64,000 bases of DNA from an uncultured Latescibacterota bacterium (GTDB taxonomy: Bacteria > Latescibacterota > UBA2968 > UBA8231). A model generated the notes under the pieces. That model worked only from the letters and a program-made list of their open reading frames with translations. It had not been told where the DNA came from and made no database searches. Below, in pieces: positions 1 through 8,148 of the stretch (its first letter is position 1; every line of letters begins with the position of its first letter). The stretch covers positions 2,604,001 to 2,668,000 of the forward strand of contig OX638377.1 in NCBI GenBank assembly GCA_951813615.1, read 5' to 3'. The translations under genes and the position numbers were made by a program.

Positions 1-1186
1 CACGGCGCAGGGCACCAGCTTGAAAGCGCCAGACGATCAGGGCGATGAGGAGCAAAGCGCTGCCCCATTGCAGGAGTTGAACGGCTGGTGCGTGGGAGGC
101 GTCGAGGTTTACGGAAATTGCCAGGCCAGCCGCGAGCAGCAGCGCATCGATGGCGATGCCGAGAACGACTGTAACCGCGATGACTGCGGCGACGTAGATG
201 GATGCGAAGCGGGAGCCGAACTGGCTGACGATGATGGCGATGGTGCCCGTGTTGGTGGCCGGTCCAGTCATGAGGAAAATCAGCGCCGCGCCGGGGCTGA
301 CTCCATTGGCAACTAGCGCGGCGGCGATTGGAGTACTGGCGGATGCACAGATGTAGAGAGGGATGCCGATCAGCACCATGACCGGATAGGACAGCCAGCG
401 GGCGTACTCGTGCGCCATCAGATCGCTCGGAATCGCCAGAAAAAGCACGCCGCCTAGCACGACCCCCACCAGCAGCGCAAAGAGAATGTCGTCCGCTATC
501 TCAATGAAGCCATAGCGAAAGATGTGCTTGACCAGCTTTTTAAAGTCAAACTCTTGATTGTCGGTGGGGACTTCTGCCGAAGAAGAACCACCGGTGGATT
601 GTCGGCCAACAAGTCCCTTCAACCAGTTGACTAGTAATACCTTCAGTTGCGAAGGGCTGACGTAGCAATCATCCCTGTCGGCTATGAGGGATTGGTGATG
701 ATCGTGGCTACATTCACGATAGTGATCGTGGTCGCTTGCCTTGACTTCGTCGGGGTCGTCTCTTATCAGTCCGATGCAAAAGATACCAGCGACGACCGCG
801 GTGATGAAGCTGATGACGGGCCGGACGATGGCAACGATGGGGCCGAAAAAGGCGTTAGTGACTAAAATCGAATCCGCACCCGTCTCCGGCGCGGTGATCA
901 AGAAAGACATGCAGGACGAACGGGACGCCCCCTTATTGCGCATCTCGGCCACCACGGGCACGACCGAACAACTGCACAGCGGCACGGGTACGCCGATGGC
1001 CGAACTCATGGTCACGGATTTTAGACTGTCGTCGCGGAGCCAGCGGAGAATGGCCTGACGGGAAATGAATACGTGGATCAGGCCGGAGAGGAGAAGCCCC
1101 AACAGCAGCATGGGGGCTAGCAGTAAAAAGGAAGACCAGAGAAAGGCAAAAAAACTGGTTAATATCTCAAGAAAATCAAAGGTCAT
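1..1186 (-). CDS. SO_0444-type Cu/Zn efflux permease, copy 1 (3' end outside window)
   Basis: Polytopic inner-membrane permease of the DUF318/SO_0444 family, linked in annotated genomes to copper/zinc efflux. About 395 codons are present and the last 20 or so lie beyond base 1, judging from the complete copy at 5796-7043. Visible features are an N-terminal membrane segment, the conserved region PVPLCSCSVVPV with paired Cys, and a central loop rich in His and Asp. The two copies match closely in the membrane parts and differ mainly in this loop. The gene lies 43 bp downstream of the TonB-dependent receptor on the same strand, so it is probably the last gene of that operon. No strong ribosome binding site precedes the start in either copy. 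The family is secure; the transported metal is inferred from neighbours. Confidence 0.85.
   Translation of the reverse strand, partial: MTFDFLEILTSFFAFLWSSFLLLAPMLLLGLLLSGLIHVFISRQAILRWLRDDSLKSVTMSSAIGVPVPLCSCSVVPVVAEMRNKGASRSSCMSFLITAPETGADSILVTNAFFGPIVAIVRPVISFITAVVAGIFCIGLIRDDPDEVKASDHDHYRECSHDHHQSLIADRDDCYVSPSQLKVLLVNWLKGLVGRQSTGGSSSAEVPTDNQEFDFKKLVKHIFRYGFIEIADDILFALLVGVVLGGVLFLAIPSDLMAHEYARWLSYPVMVLIGIPLYICASASTPIAAALVANGVSPGAALIFLMTGPATNTGTIAIIVSQFGSRFASIYVAAVIAVTVVLGIAIDALLLAAGLAISVNLDASHAPAVQLLQWGSALLLIALIVWRFQAGALRR
1..1186. repeat. Inverted duplication of the permease gene (partner 5796-6965)
   Basis: This segment is the reverse complement of 5796 to about 6965. Long stretches around the CSCS motif are nearly identical at the nucleotide level, and similarity starts at the start codon. 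The two copies flank the whole receptor/lipoprotein block in opposite orientation. The extent beyond base 1 cannot be seen. Confidence 0.85.
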
Positions 1187-1229
1187 TCTGTGTAATCCCA
1201 TAGTCCAGTGAGTGAATCCAGACGAATTC

Positions 1230-3482
1230 TCAGAAGAATATCTTGTGCAGCAGGCGCAGGTTGCGGCCTGGCTCGGGCAGGATCTCTTTGACGCGGTTGA
1301 GGTGGTTGCGGTACACCGCATCAGTGGCGTTTTCCAAGGTCAGGGAGAAGGTGTGCAGACGTCCCCCCCACTGCGCGTAGTACTGGGTCGAAAGATCCAG
1401 CACTGCGTAGCCTTCGGTAGGCTCTTCAAACTCGCCGATCTGGTCCTGTTCCGCAGCCAAGCGCACGTCAATAGTCGCACTCAGCGCCTCAGTGGGTTCG
1501 CAAGTCAGAGCCAAGTGTCCTTGCAGAGGCGGCAGACGCGGCAGGGGTTCGTCGTCGAGGTCGATGAGGCGGCCGCGCACATAGCTGAGGGTACCGGCCA
1601 CTTTCCAAGGCTCCACCAGATGCCAATCGAAGGTAACTTCGGCACCGTACATGAGGACGCGCTCCCCCACAGTCTGGTAGAGAAAGAGATCGGCGCGCCG
1701 CAGACTGGGCGCGCCGCTATTCTTGGGGAAAATGAACCCATTGATCGCGTTGCGGAAGACGGCTAAGTGTACATGGCCTTCTTCGCGGTGGTAGTCGGCG
1801 AACAGTTCCAGTCCCAAGCCGCGTTCGCTATCGAGGTCACCATTGCCCACCTCGTACGAATAGACGGCCAGATGCGGTCCTTCGGAAAACAGCTCTTCGA
1901 TGCCAGGAGCGCGAAAGGTGCGCATCAAGGTCGTGCCCAGCGTCAAAGTCGAACTGGCGCGATAGTGATTGGACAAACCGGCAGACATACCAGCAAAATC
2001 ACGCGTCTCGATGCTGCCGACCCGGCGCGAGTCGCGCTCCTCGCGCGGCTCGACGCGGCGGGCATCAACGCGCAAGGCTGCATTGGCTGCCCAAGGTCCA
2101 TATTCCCACTCTTGATACGTGAACAGAGCACCAGCGTATTCCTCGGCTGGCGGCGTGAAGTTGAGCCCAGCCGCGGCATAGTTACGATACTCGAACCACA
2201 AGCCAATCTCACCGTTAGCAAAAGGCCCCATGCGATCTAGGTGGGCCAACGCACCGCTGTTGTGCGTGAGCACGCCGAACTCCAACCCCAAGTCACCACT
2301 GGCTTCGAATTCGCCGTGCTGATAGCGCGAAAACGAGTGGTGCAGCTCTAAACGCTGGAGCCAATCCGGCCCGGTGACAATTTCGCCGCGCCCTTCGAGG
2401 TGCTGGCGTTGGAGATCAATGGATACGCCGTCCGGGTGGCCGCCCTCCGGATCGGGGGGAATGCCGTAGTCGGAGTCGTACAAGCTGCCGGATGCGCCTA
2501 CGTGCCCCCAAGGACGCACCAGACTCAGGCCGACCGAGGCATTGCCCGTGCGGATGTCCGTATTGGCGAGTACCCCGTGCGGCGTGGAAATATCGTCGGC
2601 ATTGCGCAGACTGCTGTCGAAGCGCAGGGCCAGTGGGCCGAGCGGCTGTTCAAGGGTTAGGCCGCCGGACAAACCGCGATTGACGCTCTCTCCCTGATAG
2701 GTCACCGTACCCCCGAAACCGTCGGGCCGCTCAGAGGGCACGTACCCGCGCACCACGTTGACAACCCCGGCCAAGGCATTGGACCCGTAGAGCAAGGTGC
2801 GGGGGCCCCGCACGACCTCGATGCGCTCGGTGGTCATCGGCTCGATAGCCACCGCGTGGTCCGAGGAGGTGCCAGACAAATCGCCGGTGCGCTCGCCGTC
2901 TTCGACCACCAGCAAGCGGTCACCGCCCAGCCCGCGCAGCACCGGACGCGCGGGCGCTGGCCCCATCGAGCGCTGGGCAATGCCCGGCTCGTAGTCGATG
3001 GTCTCGGCAATGGTGCGGCTCAAATTCTGCCGCAGCTTGCTACCGCTAAAGACAACTTCGGGCTCCTGTAGCGGTGCCAGCGCTGACTCTGTTTCGCCTT
3101 CGACCACGATGGTCTCCATGTGCAGGGACTCGTGGCCGATAGCGAGATCGACATGGGTAGTATCCCCGGCGACGACCTCGACTTCAAAGCGAGCCTCGTG
3201 GTAGCCGACGTGCAAGCTTTGCAAGATGTGCGCGCCGAGGGGTACGTTGGCGAAGAAGAAGTACCCCTCGGCGTCGCTCATCCGCGCCCGTTCGAGCCCC
3301 TTGATGACGACGGTAGTCCAACCGACGGGTTGGCCGCTTTCGGCGTCGATCACGTGGCCGGCTAGAGCACCAGTTTGGTCGCCCCAAACGGGACCGACTG
3401 CTAGGCCGAGTACAGGTACGAACCTCAAAATCAGTCGGGACCAGATTCTGCGGCCTGTGTTTTTTATCTGTCGGCTATTCAA
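1230..3482 (-). CDS. TonB-dependent outer membrane receptor, ZnuD-like
   Basis: Outer-membrane receptor for energised import of a metal or metal complex. Order of parts: hydrophobic signal segment, a carboxypeptidase-regulatory-like domain (about residues 35-115), a plug with RIEVVRGPRTLLYGSNA near residue 230, then a C-terminal beta-barrel ending in a phenylalanine pair. The plug segment GDLSGTSSDHA resembles the corresponding part of ZnuD zinc receptors, and a His-containing HREEGHVH stretch lies in the barrel. I chose a TTG start with AAGG just upstream because the following residues give a signal peptide. The frame stays open to 3635, but that extension does not look like a leader. Permease copy 1 follows. 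The first 53 codons are repeated as a remnant at 4501-4659. Zinc is inferred. Confidence 0.85.
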   Translation of the reverse strand: MNSRQIKNTGRRIWSRLILRFVPVLGLAVGPVWGDQTGALAGHVIDAESGQPVGWTTVVIKGLERARMSDAEGYFFFANVPLGAHILQSLHVGYHEARFEVEVVAGDTTHVDLAIGHESLHMETIVVEGETESALAPLQEPEVVFSGSKLRQNLSRTIAETIDYEPGIAQRSMGPAPARPVLRGLGGDRLLVVEDGERTGDLSGTSSDHAVAIEPMTTERIEVVRGPRTLLYGSNALAGVVNVVRGYVPSERPDGFGGTVTYQGESVNRGLSGGLTLEQPLGPLALRFDSSLRNADDISTPHGVLANTDIRTGNASVGLSLVRPWGHVGASGSLYDSDYGIPPDPEGGHPDGVSIDLQRQHLEGRGEIVTGPDWLQRLELHHSFSRYQHGEFEASGDLGLEFGVLTHNSGALAHLDRMGPFANGEIGLWFEYRNYAAAGLNFTPPAEEYAGALFTYQEWEYGPWAANAALRVDARRVEPREERDSRRVGSIETRDFAGMSAGLSNHYRASSTLTLGTTLMRTFRAPGIEELFSEGPHLAVYSYEVGNGDLDSERGLGLELFADYHREEGHVHLAVFRNAINGFIFPKNSGAPSLRRADLFLYQTVGERVLMYGAEVTFDWHLVEPWKVAGTLSYVRGRLIDLDDEPLPRLPPLQGHLALTCEPTEALSATIDVRLAAEQDQIGEFEEPTEGYAVLDLSTQYYAQWGGRLHTFSLTLENATDAVYRNHLNRVKEILPEPGRNLRLLHKIFF

Positions 3483-3570
3483 TTGACCTTGACATAAGTG
3501 CACGGGACTGGTGCTTGCGTCCGGTCCCACGTCGCTTTTACCTATGAAGGCTGCAGCAGATCTAACCGCT

Positions 3571-3894
3571 TTACCCTTCCTCGTCGTGCTCATCATGTTC
3601 CTCACCGGGACCATCCTCGCTGACGTGGATTTCAATCTCTGGCGAGACGAAATCGGCGTGGCCTTCGTGATTGATCTTGATGCGGATGGTAGTCTGGCCT
3701 TCCTCTAAGCCGATTCAATATCGCCGATCACTTGGCCGCTTTCAACGCGGACAATTTCAGCGCCGCTATCGCGCACAGTCAGGCCGACTGTCTCGGCATG
3801 TTCATTATACGACGGGATTATCGTCGTCGCCCCAGCTAGCCATAAAGAGGGCCAAGGCGAAAATGCTCAACGCAGACATACTTCTTTTATACAT
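3571..3894 (-). pseudogene. Broken copy of the His-rich lipoprotein
   Basis: Decayed paralogue of the intact lipoprotein at 4738-5241. The signal segment is recognisable, but the lipobox cysteine at residue 21 is tryptophan (MASW instead of VASC). A TAA stop at codon 30 ends the frame, and the central part of the gene (about 170 bp) is missing. The 3' end, encoding the His/Glu/Asp-rich tail, is still readable after the deletion. It lies between a small membrane protein and the TonB receptor, the same place its intact relative would have held in the original operon. Confidence 0.85.
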
Positions 3895-4008
3895 GGTACT
3901 AGTCTCCAATGGTTTGACCGTCCACGCGCACTTCACCTAGGCGTTGCGCACAGAACGGGAATTTAATGGTACGCGAATTGGATCTGGAGAGAGGCACCCA
4001 CGCACTAA

Positions 4009-4077
4009 GAAGCTGTCTGGAAATTCCGGGTGTACCCCGAGCGTGAGCGAAACCACCAAGGGGTTTCAGACAGTTTC
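4009..4077. mobile_element. 69-bp MITE-like insertion with TAA target duplication
   Basis: The ends form imperfect terminal inverted repeats: GAAGCTGTCTGGAAA on the left and, read on the other strand, GAAACTGTCTGAAA on the right. TAA flanks it on both sides (4006-4008 and 4078-4080). The duplicated unit B has the empty site, CGCACTGAGGCG, with a single triplet at the same place. Ends and target resemble those mobilised by IS5-type transposases. No coding capacity. It sits in the spacer between the membrane protein and the broken lipoprotein. Confidence 0.8.
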
Positions 4078-4103
4078 TAAGGCGATTTACCAGCGTGGAT
4101 GCA

Positions 4104-4418
4104 CTAGCACCGGGGCGGGCCTCGGTTGAGATGGGTAAAGCGAGGAGAAAAAAGGGGTAGTGGTACTGTGCGCAGAGCGGACGGCTTTGACTCAGAGGCA
4201 TTCAGTGCCACGAGCGCGAGCACCAAGCCACCAAAAAGGAGCGATAGGCTGCTCTGCAACAGGCAAGCCGGGCAGTTCTCAGGCTCGACGTGGCCCTCGT
4301 GGCAAAGCTGGTGGCCAAAGGGTAGGCCGCCGCTTACAGCCGCAAAGAGCACGGTCAGCACCAGCAGGGCCACCGAAGACGCCGAGCCTATCGAGATGTC
4401 CGTTTTGCGCGTCAGCAT
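4104..4418 (-). CDS. Small Cys/His membrane protein, copy A
   Basis: 104-residue protein with two predicted membrane segments (about residues 14-32 and 54-72). Between them is a short loop with possible metal ligands His36, Cys39, His40, His43, Cys49 and Cys52 (HQLCHEGH and CPAC). The layout resembles small DUF2946-like proteins near copper/zinc genes, but I cannot assign it to a family with certainty. It is the first gene of unit A, upstream of the broken lipoprotein and the TonB receptor. Unlike copy B it keeps all the loop Cys and His residues, so it is probably the functional copy. A role as metal sensor, chaperone or permease partner is inference. Confidence 0.7.
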   Translation of the reverse strand: MLTRKTDISIGSASSVALLVLTVLFAAVSGGLPFGHQLCHEGHVEPENCPACLLQSSLSLLFGGLVLALVALNASESKPSALRTVPLPLFSPRFTHLNRGPPRC

Positions 4419-4500
4419 GATTTTTAGATTTTAGTGGTTTGGCAAAAAAAACGCAACTTCAACCCCCAGCGGGCTTGCTCTTTTTAGGCAATGTCCACTC

Positions 4501-4659
4501 GACGGATTGGCCTCTTTCGGCGTCGATCACGTGACCGGCTAGAGCGCCAGTCTGGTCGCCCCAAACGGGACCGACTGCTAGGCCGAGTACAGGTACGAAC
4601 CTCAGAATCAGTCGGGACCAGATTCTGCGGCCTGTGGCTTTTGTCTATCGGCTATCCAA
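4501..4659 (-). pseudogene. 5' remnant of the TonB-dependent receptor
   Basis: Duplicated leader and first 53 codons of the receptor at 1230-3482, without insertions or deletions relative to it and with only scattered substitutions. It includes the same TTG start context and hydrophobic leader. The frame runs out of homologous sequence at the duplication junction, so it cannot make a receptor. It may still be translated as a secreted leader fragment downstream of the lipoprotein. Confidence 0.8.
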
Positions 4660-4737
4660 TTGACCTTGACATAAGTGCGCGGGACCGGTGCTTGCGTCCG
4701 GTCCCGCGTCACTTTTGCCTATGCGTGCCTAACCGTT

Positions 4738-5241
4738 TTACCCTTCGTCATCGTGCTCTTCGTGTTCCTCACCGGGTCCGTCCTCGCTGACGTGGATCTC
4801 AATCTCTGGCGAGACGAAATCAGCGTGGCCTTCGTGGTTGATCTTGATGCGGATGGTGGTCTCGCCTTCCTCTAAGCCTATGATGTGAAAAGCCCAAGCA
4901 CCGTCCTCGGCATGATGCTCGACTTCGGCGATGCTCTCGTCGGCAATTTCCCAGTCGAGGGCGTATTCTTCGTCTTCGTCTGGGGTGAAGAGGTCGCCGT
5001 CTTCGGCGATAAAGCGCACGGACAGCAGAGCGGTTTCCTTGCCGTGACCAACCTCAATCTCGCCGGTCACCTGACCGCTTTCAACGCGGACGATTTCCTC
5101 GCCGCTATCGCGTACGATCAGGCCGACGGCCTCGGCGTGTTCTTCTTGCTCCGAATCGACGGGGTTATCGTCGTCGCCGCAGCTAGCAACAAAGAGGGCC
5201 AAGGCGAAGATGCTCAACGCAGATATGCTTTTTTTAAACAT
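4738..5241 (-). CDS. His/Asp/Glu-rich lipoprotein, probable metal-binding protein
   Basis: 167-residue lipoprotein. A hydrophobic signal peptide ends in the lipobox FVASC with lipidated Cys21, followed by an acidic spacer. The mature part has an Ig-like, beta-rich look and is very acidic, with many His residues near residues 32, 105-106 and 134-137 and a C-terminal tail reading HEEHDDEG. Such tails commonly bind zinc or related divalent metals. The start is set by GGAGA eight bases before ATG; a longer open frame to 5349 lacks a leader. It lies between small membrane protein copy B and a receptor remnant. I infer a periplasmic metal buffer feeding the receptor or permease. No named family recognised. 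Confidence 0.75.
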   Translation of the reverse strand: MFKKSISALSIFALALFVASCGDDDNPVDSEQEEHAEAVGLIVRDSGEEIVRVESGQVTGEIEVGHGKETALLSVRFIAEDGDLFTPDEDEEYALDWEIADESIAEVEHHAEDGAWAFHIIGLEEGETTIRIKINHEGHADFVSPEIEIHVSEDGPGEEHEEHDDEG

Positions 5242-5375
5242 GGTGCTAGTCTCCAATGGTTTGACCGTCCACGCGCATTCCCTAGACGTTGCGCACGGAC
5301 AGGAGTTTAATGGTACGCGAATTGGATCTGGAGAGAGGCATCCACGCACTGAGGCGGTTTACCAGCGTGGATGCA

Positions 5376-5690
5376 CTAGCACCGGGGCGGGCCTCGATTG
5401 AGATGAGTAAAGCGAGGGGAAAAAAGGGGTAGCGGTACTGTGCGCGGAGCGGACGGGCTTGCCTCAGAGGCATTCAGTGCCACAAGCACGAGCGCCAAGC
5501 CCCAAAAAAGGAGCGATAGACTGCTCTGCAATAGGTAAGCCGGGCAGTTCTCAGGCTCGACGAGGCTCTCGTGGAAGAGCTGGTGGCTGAAGGGTAGGCC
5601 GCTGATTACAGCCACAAAGAGCACTGTCAGCGCCAGCAGGGCCAACGAGGACGCCGAGCACGTCGAGATGTCCGTTTTGCGCATTAGCAT
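5376..5690 (-). CDS. Small membrane protein, copy B, with lost Cys/His ligands
   Basis: Paralogue of the protein at 4104-4418, same length (104 residues) and same two membrane segments. Three candidate ligands are gone: Cys39 is Phe, His43 is Leu and Cys52 is Tyr, so the CPAC motif reads CPAY. The frame is intact. It is the first gene of unit B, followed by the intact lipoprotein. The loss of several putative ligands suggests relaxed selection or a changed function, mirroring the decay of the lipoprotein in unit A. Confidence 0.65.
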   Translation of the reverse strand: MLMRKTDISTCSASSLALLALTVLFVAVISGLPFSHQLFHESLVEPENCPAYLLQSSLSLLFWGLALVLVALNASEASPSAPRTVPLPLFSPRFTHLNRGPPRC

Positions 5691-5795
5691 AACTTTTGAT
5701 TTTAGTGGTCTGGCAAAAAAAACGCAACTTCAATCTCCAGAGGCTACCCTGATCGGAGGCTTGCCCTTTCTAGGCAATGTCTACTTCTTATCACA
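5691..5795. promoter_or_regulatory. Divergent control region of the metal island
   Basis: 105 bp separate the start codons of small membrane protein copy B (minus) and permease copy 2 (plus). About 80 bp of the same sequence, including a TGGCAAAAAAAACGCAACTT block, lies upstream of copy A at 4419-4498. That conservation suggests a shared promoter/operator. I could not recognise a convincing Zur-type palindrome. Confidence 0.4.
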
Positions 5796-7043
5796 ATGAC
5801 CTTTGATTTTCTTGGGATATTAACCAGTTTTTTTGCCTTTCTCTGGTCCTCCTTCCTGCTGCTAGCGCCTATGCTGTTGCTAGGGCTCCTCCTCTCCGGC
5901 CTGATCCACGTATTCATTTCCCGTCAGGCCATCCTCCGCTGGCTCCGCGACGACAGCCTAAAATCCGTCACTATAAGTTCGGCCATCGGCGTACCCGTGC
6001 CGCTGTGCAGTTGTTCAGTCGTGCCCGTGGTGGCCGAGATGCGCAATAAGGGGGCGTCCCGTTCGGCCTGCATGTCTTTCTTGATCACCGCGCCGGAGAC
6101 GGGTGCGGATTCGATCTTAGTCACTAACGCCTTTTTCGGACCTATCGTTGCCATTGTCCGGCCCGTCATCAGCTTCATCACCGCGGTCGTCGCCGGGATC
6201 TTTTGCATTGGCCTCATAAAAGACGACCGCGATGAAGGCGAGGCGAGCGACCACGATCATGGCCACGACTGTGACCACGATCACGGCTCGCACCAATCCC
6301 TTATCGCTGACAGGGATGATTGCTACGTCAGTCCCTCGCAACTGAAGGTTTTACTAGTCAATTGGTTGAAGGGAATTGCTGGCAGACAATCTACCAGCGA
6401 TCCTTCCTCGGGCGAAATTTCCACAGACGATCAGGATTTAGACTTCAAAAAGCTGGTCAAGCACATCTTTCGCTATGGCTTCATTGAGATAGCCGACGAC
6501 ATTCTCTTTGCGCTGCTGGTGGGGGTCGTGCTGGGCGGCGTGCTCTTTCTGGCGATTCCGAGCGACCTGATGGCGCACGAGTATGCCCGCTGGCTGTCCT
6601 ATCCGGTCATGGTGCTGATCGGCATTCCCCTCTACATCTGCGCATCCGCCAGTACTCCAATCGCCGCCGCGCTAGTTGCCAAAGGGGTCAGCCCCGGCGC
6701 GGCGCTGATTTTTCTGATGACTGGACCGGCCACCAACACGGGCACCATCGCCATTATCGTCAGCCAGTTTGGCTCCCGCTTCGCATCCATCTACGTCGCC
6801 GCAGTCATCGCGGTTACAGTCGTCCTCGGCATTGCCATCGATGCACTGCTTCTCGCTGCTGGTCTGGCAATTCCCGTGACCCTCGACGCCTCCCATGCAC
6901 CAGCCATTCAACTCCTGCAATGGGGCAGCGCTTTTCTCCTCATCGCCCTGATCGTCTGGCGCTTCCGGGCCGGTGCCCTGCGCAGTGGCTACGAGGAGAT
7001 GCTGCTCAATTTTCGTTTCCGGTCCAGCACGCACGGGCGATAG
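5796..7043 (+). CDS. SO_0444-type Cu/Zn efflux permease, copy 2
   Basis: Complete 415-residue inner-membrane permease. Eight or more hydrophobic segments fall in two halves: residues 1-140 with PVPLCSCSVVPV near residue 70, and residues 230-400. A His/Asp-rich cytosolic-type loop containing DHDHGHDCDHDHGSH lies around residues 148-163. SO_0444-family members are annotated as Cu/Zn efflux transporters, and a His loop of this type usually binds divalent metal. It is divergent from the duplicated lipoprotein block and is an inverted paralogue of the gene at 1-1186. No Shine-Dalgarno sequence is obvious. The metal specificity is inferred. Confidence 0.88.
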   Translation: MTFDFLGILTSFFAFLWSSFLLLAPMLLLGLLLSGLIHVFISRQAILRWLRDDSLKSVTISSAIGVPVPLCSCSVVPVVAEMRNKGASRSACMSFLITAPETGADSILVTNAFFGPIVAIVRPVISFITAVVAGIFCIGLIKDDRDEGEASDHDHGHDCDHDHGSHQSLIADRDDCYVSPSQLKVLLVNWLKGIAGRQSTSDPSSGEISTDDQDLDFKKLVKHIFRYGFIEIADDILFALLVGVVLGGVLFLAIPSDLMAHEYARWLSYPVMVLIGIPLYICASASTPIAAALVAKGVSPGAALIFLMTGPATNTGTIAIIVSQFGSRFASIYVAAVIAVTVVLGIAIDALLLAAGLAIPVTLDASHAPAIQLLQWGSAFLLIALIVWRFRAGALRSGYEEMLLNFRFRSSTHGR

Positions 7044-7125
7044 GTGTGGAAGCACCTGATTCGCCGTCGTTTCTTGCTAAGCGTCATCTTTCCCACCACA
7101 CCAATAGGTCTGCTTCTGCCCGTAT

Positions 7126-8148
7126 TCACGTTTCTGACCCCAGAAACTGACGAAGGTACTCGCCTTTGGGTGTTAGCTGGGTGGTGACGTCGATCACATT
7201 GGGCACTTTATCCATTATTTTTTCGCGAATCTGTTTAATAACGGCGTACCCTTCTGCCACTGTGAGATCTGGGTCAGTTTCCGCCGTCAACTCAACATAC
7301 AGGGCACCTCCCATGGACCGTATGCGAATATGGTGCGTAAATGTTACGCCTTCTACCTCTTCCGCCATCTCTTCAATTAGGGCTATCGTCTCTAGCGAAG
7401 GCGCGAAGTCTATTAACTCTTTGACCGCGTTGCTTCCAACTTCCCACGCACTATGCAAAATCAGACACGCAATTATGACCATGGTGATCGGATTGATCAA
7501 TGAGAGAGCGGGGAAATAGGAAGAAATAAAAATGCTCAGCAGGACGGCTAGCGCACTGATGGCATCGGCCCGATGATGCCATGCTTTCGCAATCAGCATG
7601 GGGCTGTTCAGGCGTATTCCCTTGCGCCGAGTCGCGCGGAAAAGTATTTCCTTGGCAAGCACTGAAACGAGGATCACCCCGCTAACGAGAAAGAGCAAAT
7701 GCCCTATCTCCTCCCCATGGTCGTGATCGGCGTGGCCTTCTGCGCCATGGGTTTCCGCTTCTTCCACAATGGCTGTGGGCATTCCATGACCGAGATCGTG
7801 ATGATAGCCGAAAGCTCCCATGATCAGTTCCACACTCACATATGCGAGTAGGAACGCGGCAAAAAGTGCCAGCAGGGTTTCGATGCGACGGCGGCCGTAA
7901 TGGAACCGTACATCCTCCCCCTGTTTCTCAGACTGCGATCCCATCCGCACGGCAATCCACGCGATGACATCGGATACAATATCCGACAGCGAGTGAACTC
8001 CTGAAGCAGTCAGTGGCAGGTACCCGGTAATGCCGCCAAGGACGACTTTTACGATTCCCAGTATGCCGTTTGTGACGCCACCTGCGGCGATGATGGTAGT
8101 AGCTTCCTGAAGTCTCTCTTTTTCCTTTGATTCTGCGTGCACGTGCAT
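7126..8148 (-). CDS. Cation diffusion facilitator (CDF) metal exporter
   Basis: 340-residue proton-coupled exporter of Zn2+, Cd2+ or Fe2+ from the cytosol. Six membrane segments are followed by a cytosolic CDF domain (about residues 255-335). The paired metal-site motifs are present: HSLSD (His52, Asp56) in the second segment and HHRAD (His191, Asp195) in the fifth. A long His-rich loop containing HADHDHGEEIGH (about residues 115-150) is typical of zinc-type members. The start is set by a strong AGGAGG nine bases upstream. It is divergent from the ZIP gene at 8403 and convergent with permease copy 2. Confidence 0.93.
   Translation of the reverse strand: MHVHAESKEKERLQEATTIIAAGGVTNGILGIVKVVLGGITGYLPLTASGVHSLSDIVSDVIAWIAVRMGSQSEKQGEDVRFHYGRRRIETLLALFAAFLLAYVSVELIMGAFGYHHDLGHGMPTAIVEEAETHGAEGHADHDHGEEIGHLLFLVSGVILVSVLAKEILFRATRRKGIRLNSPMLIAKAWHHRADAISALAVLLSIFISSYFPALSLINPITMVIIACLILHSAWEVGSNAVKELIDFAPSLETIALIEEMAEEVEGVTFTHHIRIRSMGGALYVELTAETDPDLTVAEGYAVIKQIREKIMDKVPNVIDVTTQLTPKGEYLRQFLGSET

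Larger units (their letters stand above)
3324..4498. repeat. Tandem duplication, unit A
   Basis: First copy of a direct tandem duplication; the second copy is 4501-5784 and the junction falls at about 4499. Both contain, on the minus strand, a leader region, the small Cys/His membrane protein, the lipoprotein and the first 53 codons of the TonB receptor. Unit A differs by an internal deletion of about 170 bp in the lipoprotein gene and by a 69-bp insertion at 4009-4077. Confidence 0.85.
4501..5784. repeat. Tandem duplication, unit B
   Basis: Second copy of the direct duplication described at 3324-4498. On the minus strand it contains the small membrane protein copy B, the intact lipoprotein and the first 53 codons of the TonB receptor, and it ends abruptly at base 4501. 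Its outer end reaches 12 bp from the start codon of the divergent permease copy 2. Confidence 0.85.

Noticed and set aside
5282..5473. Minus-strand frame of 63 codons, repeated at 3899-4201
   Set aside because: Its sequence is a shifted reading of the duplicated membrane-protein end and spacer; its similarity between units comes from the DNA duplication, not from coding constraint.
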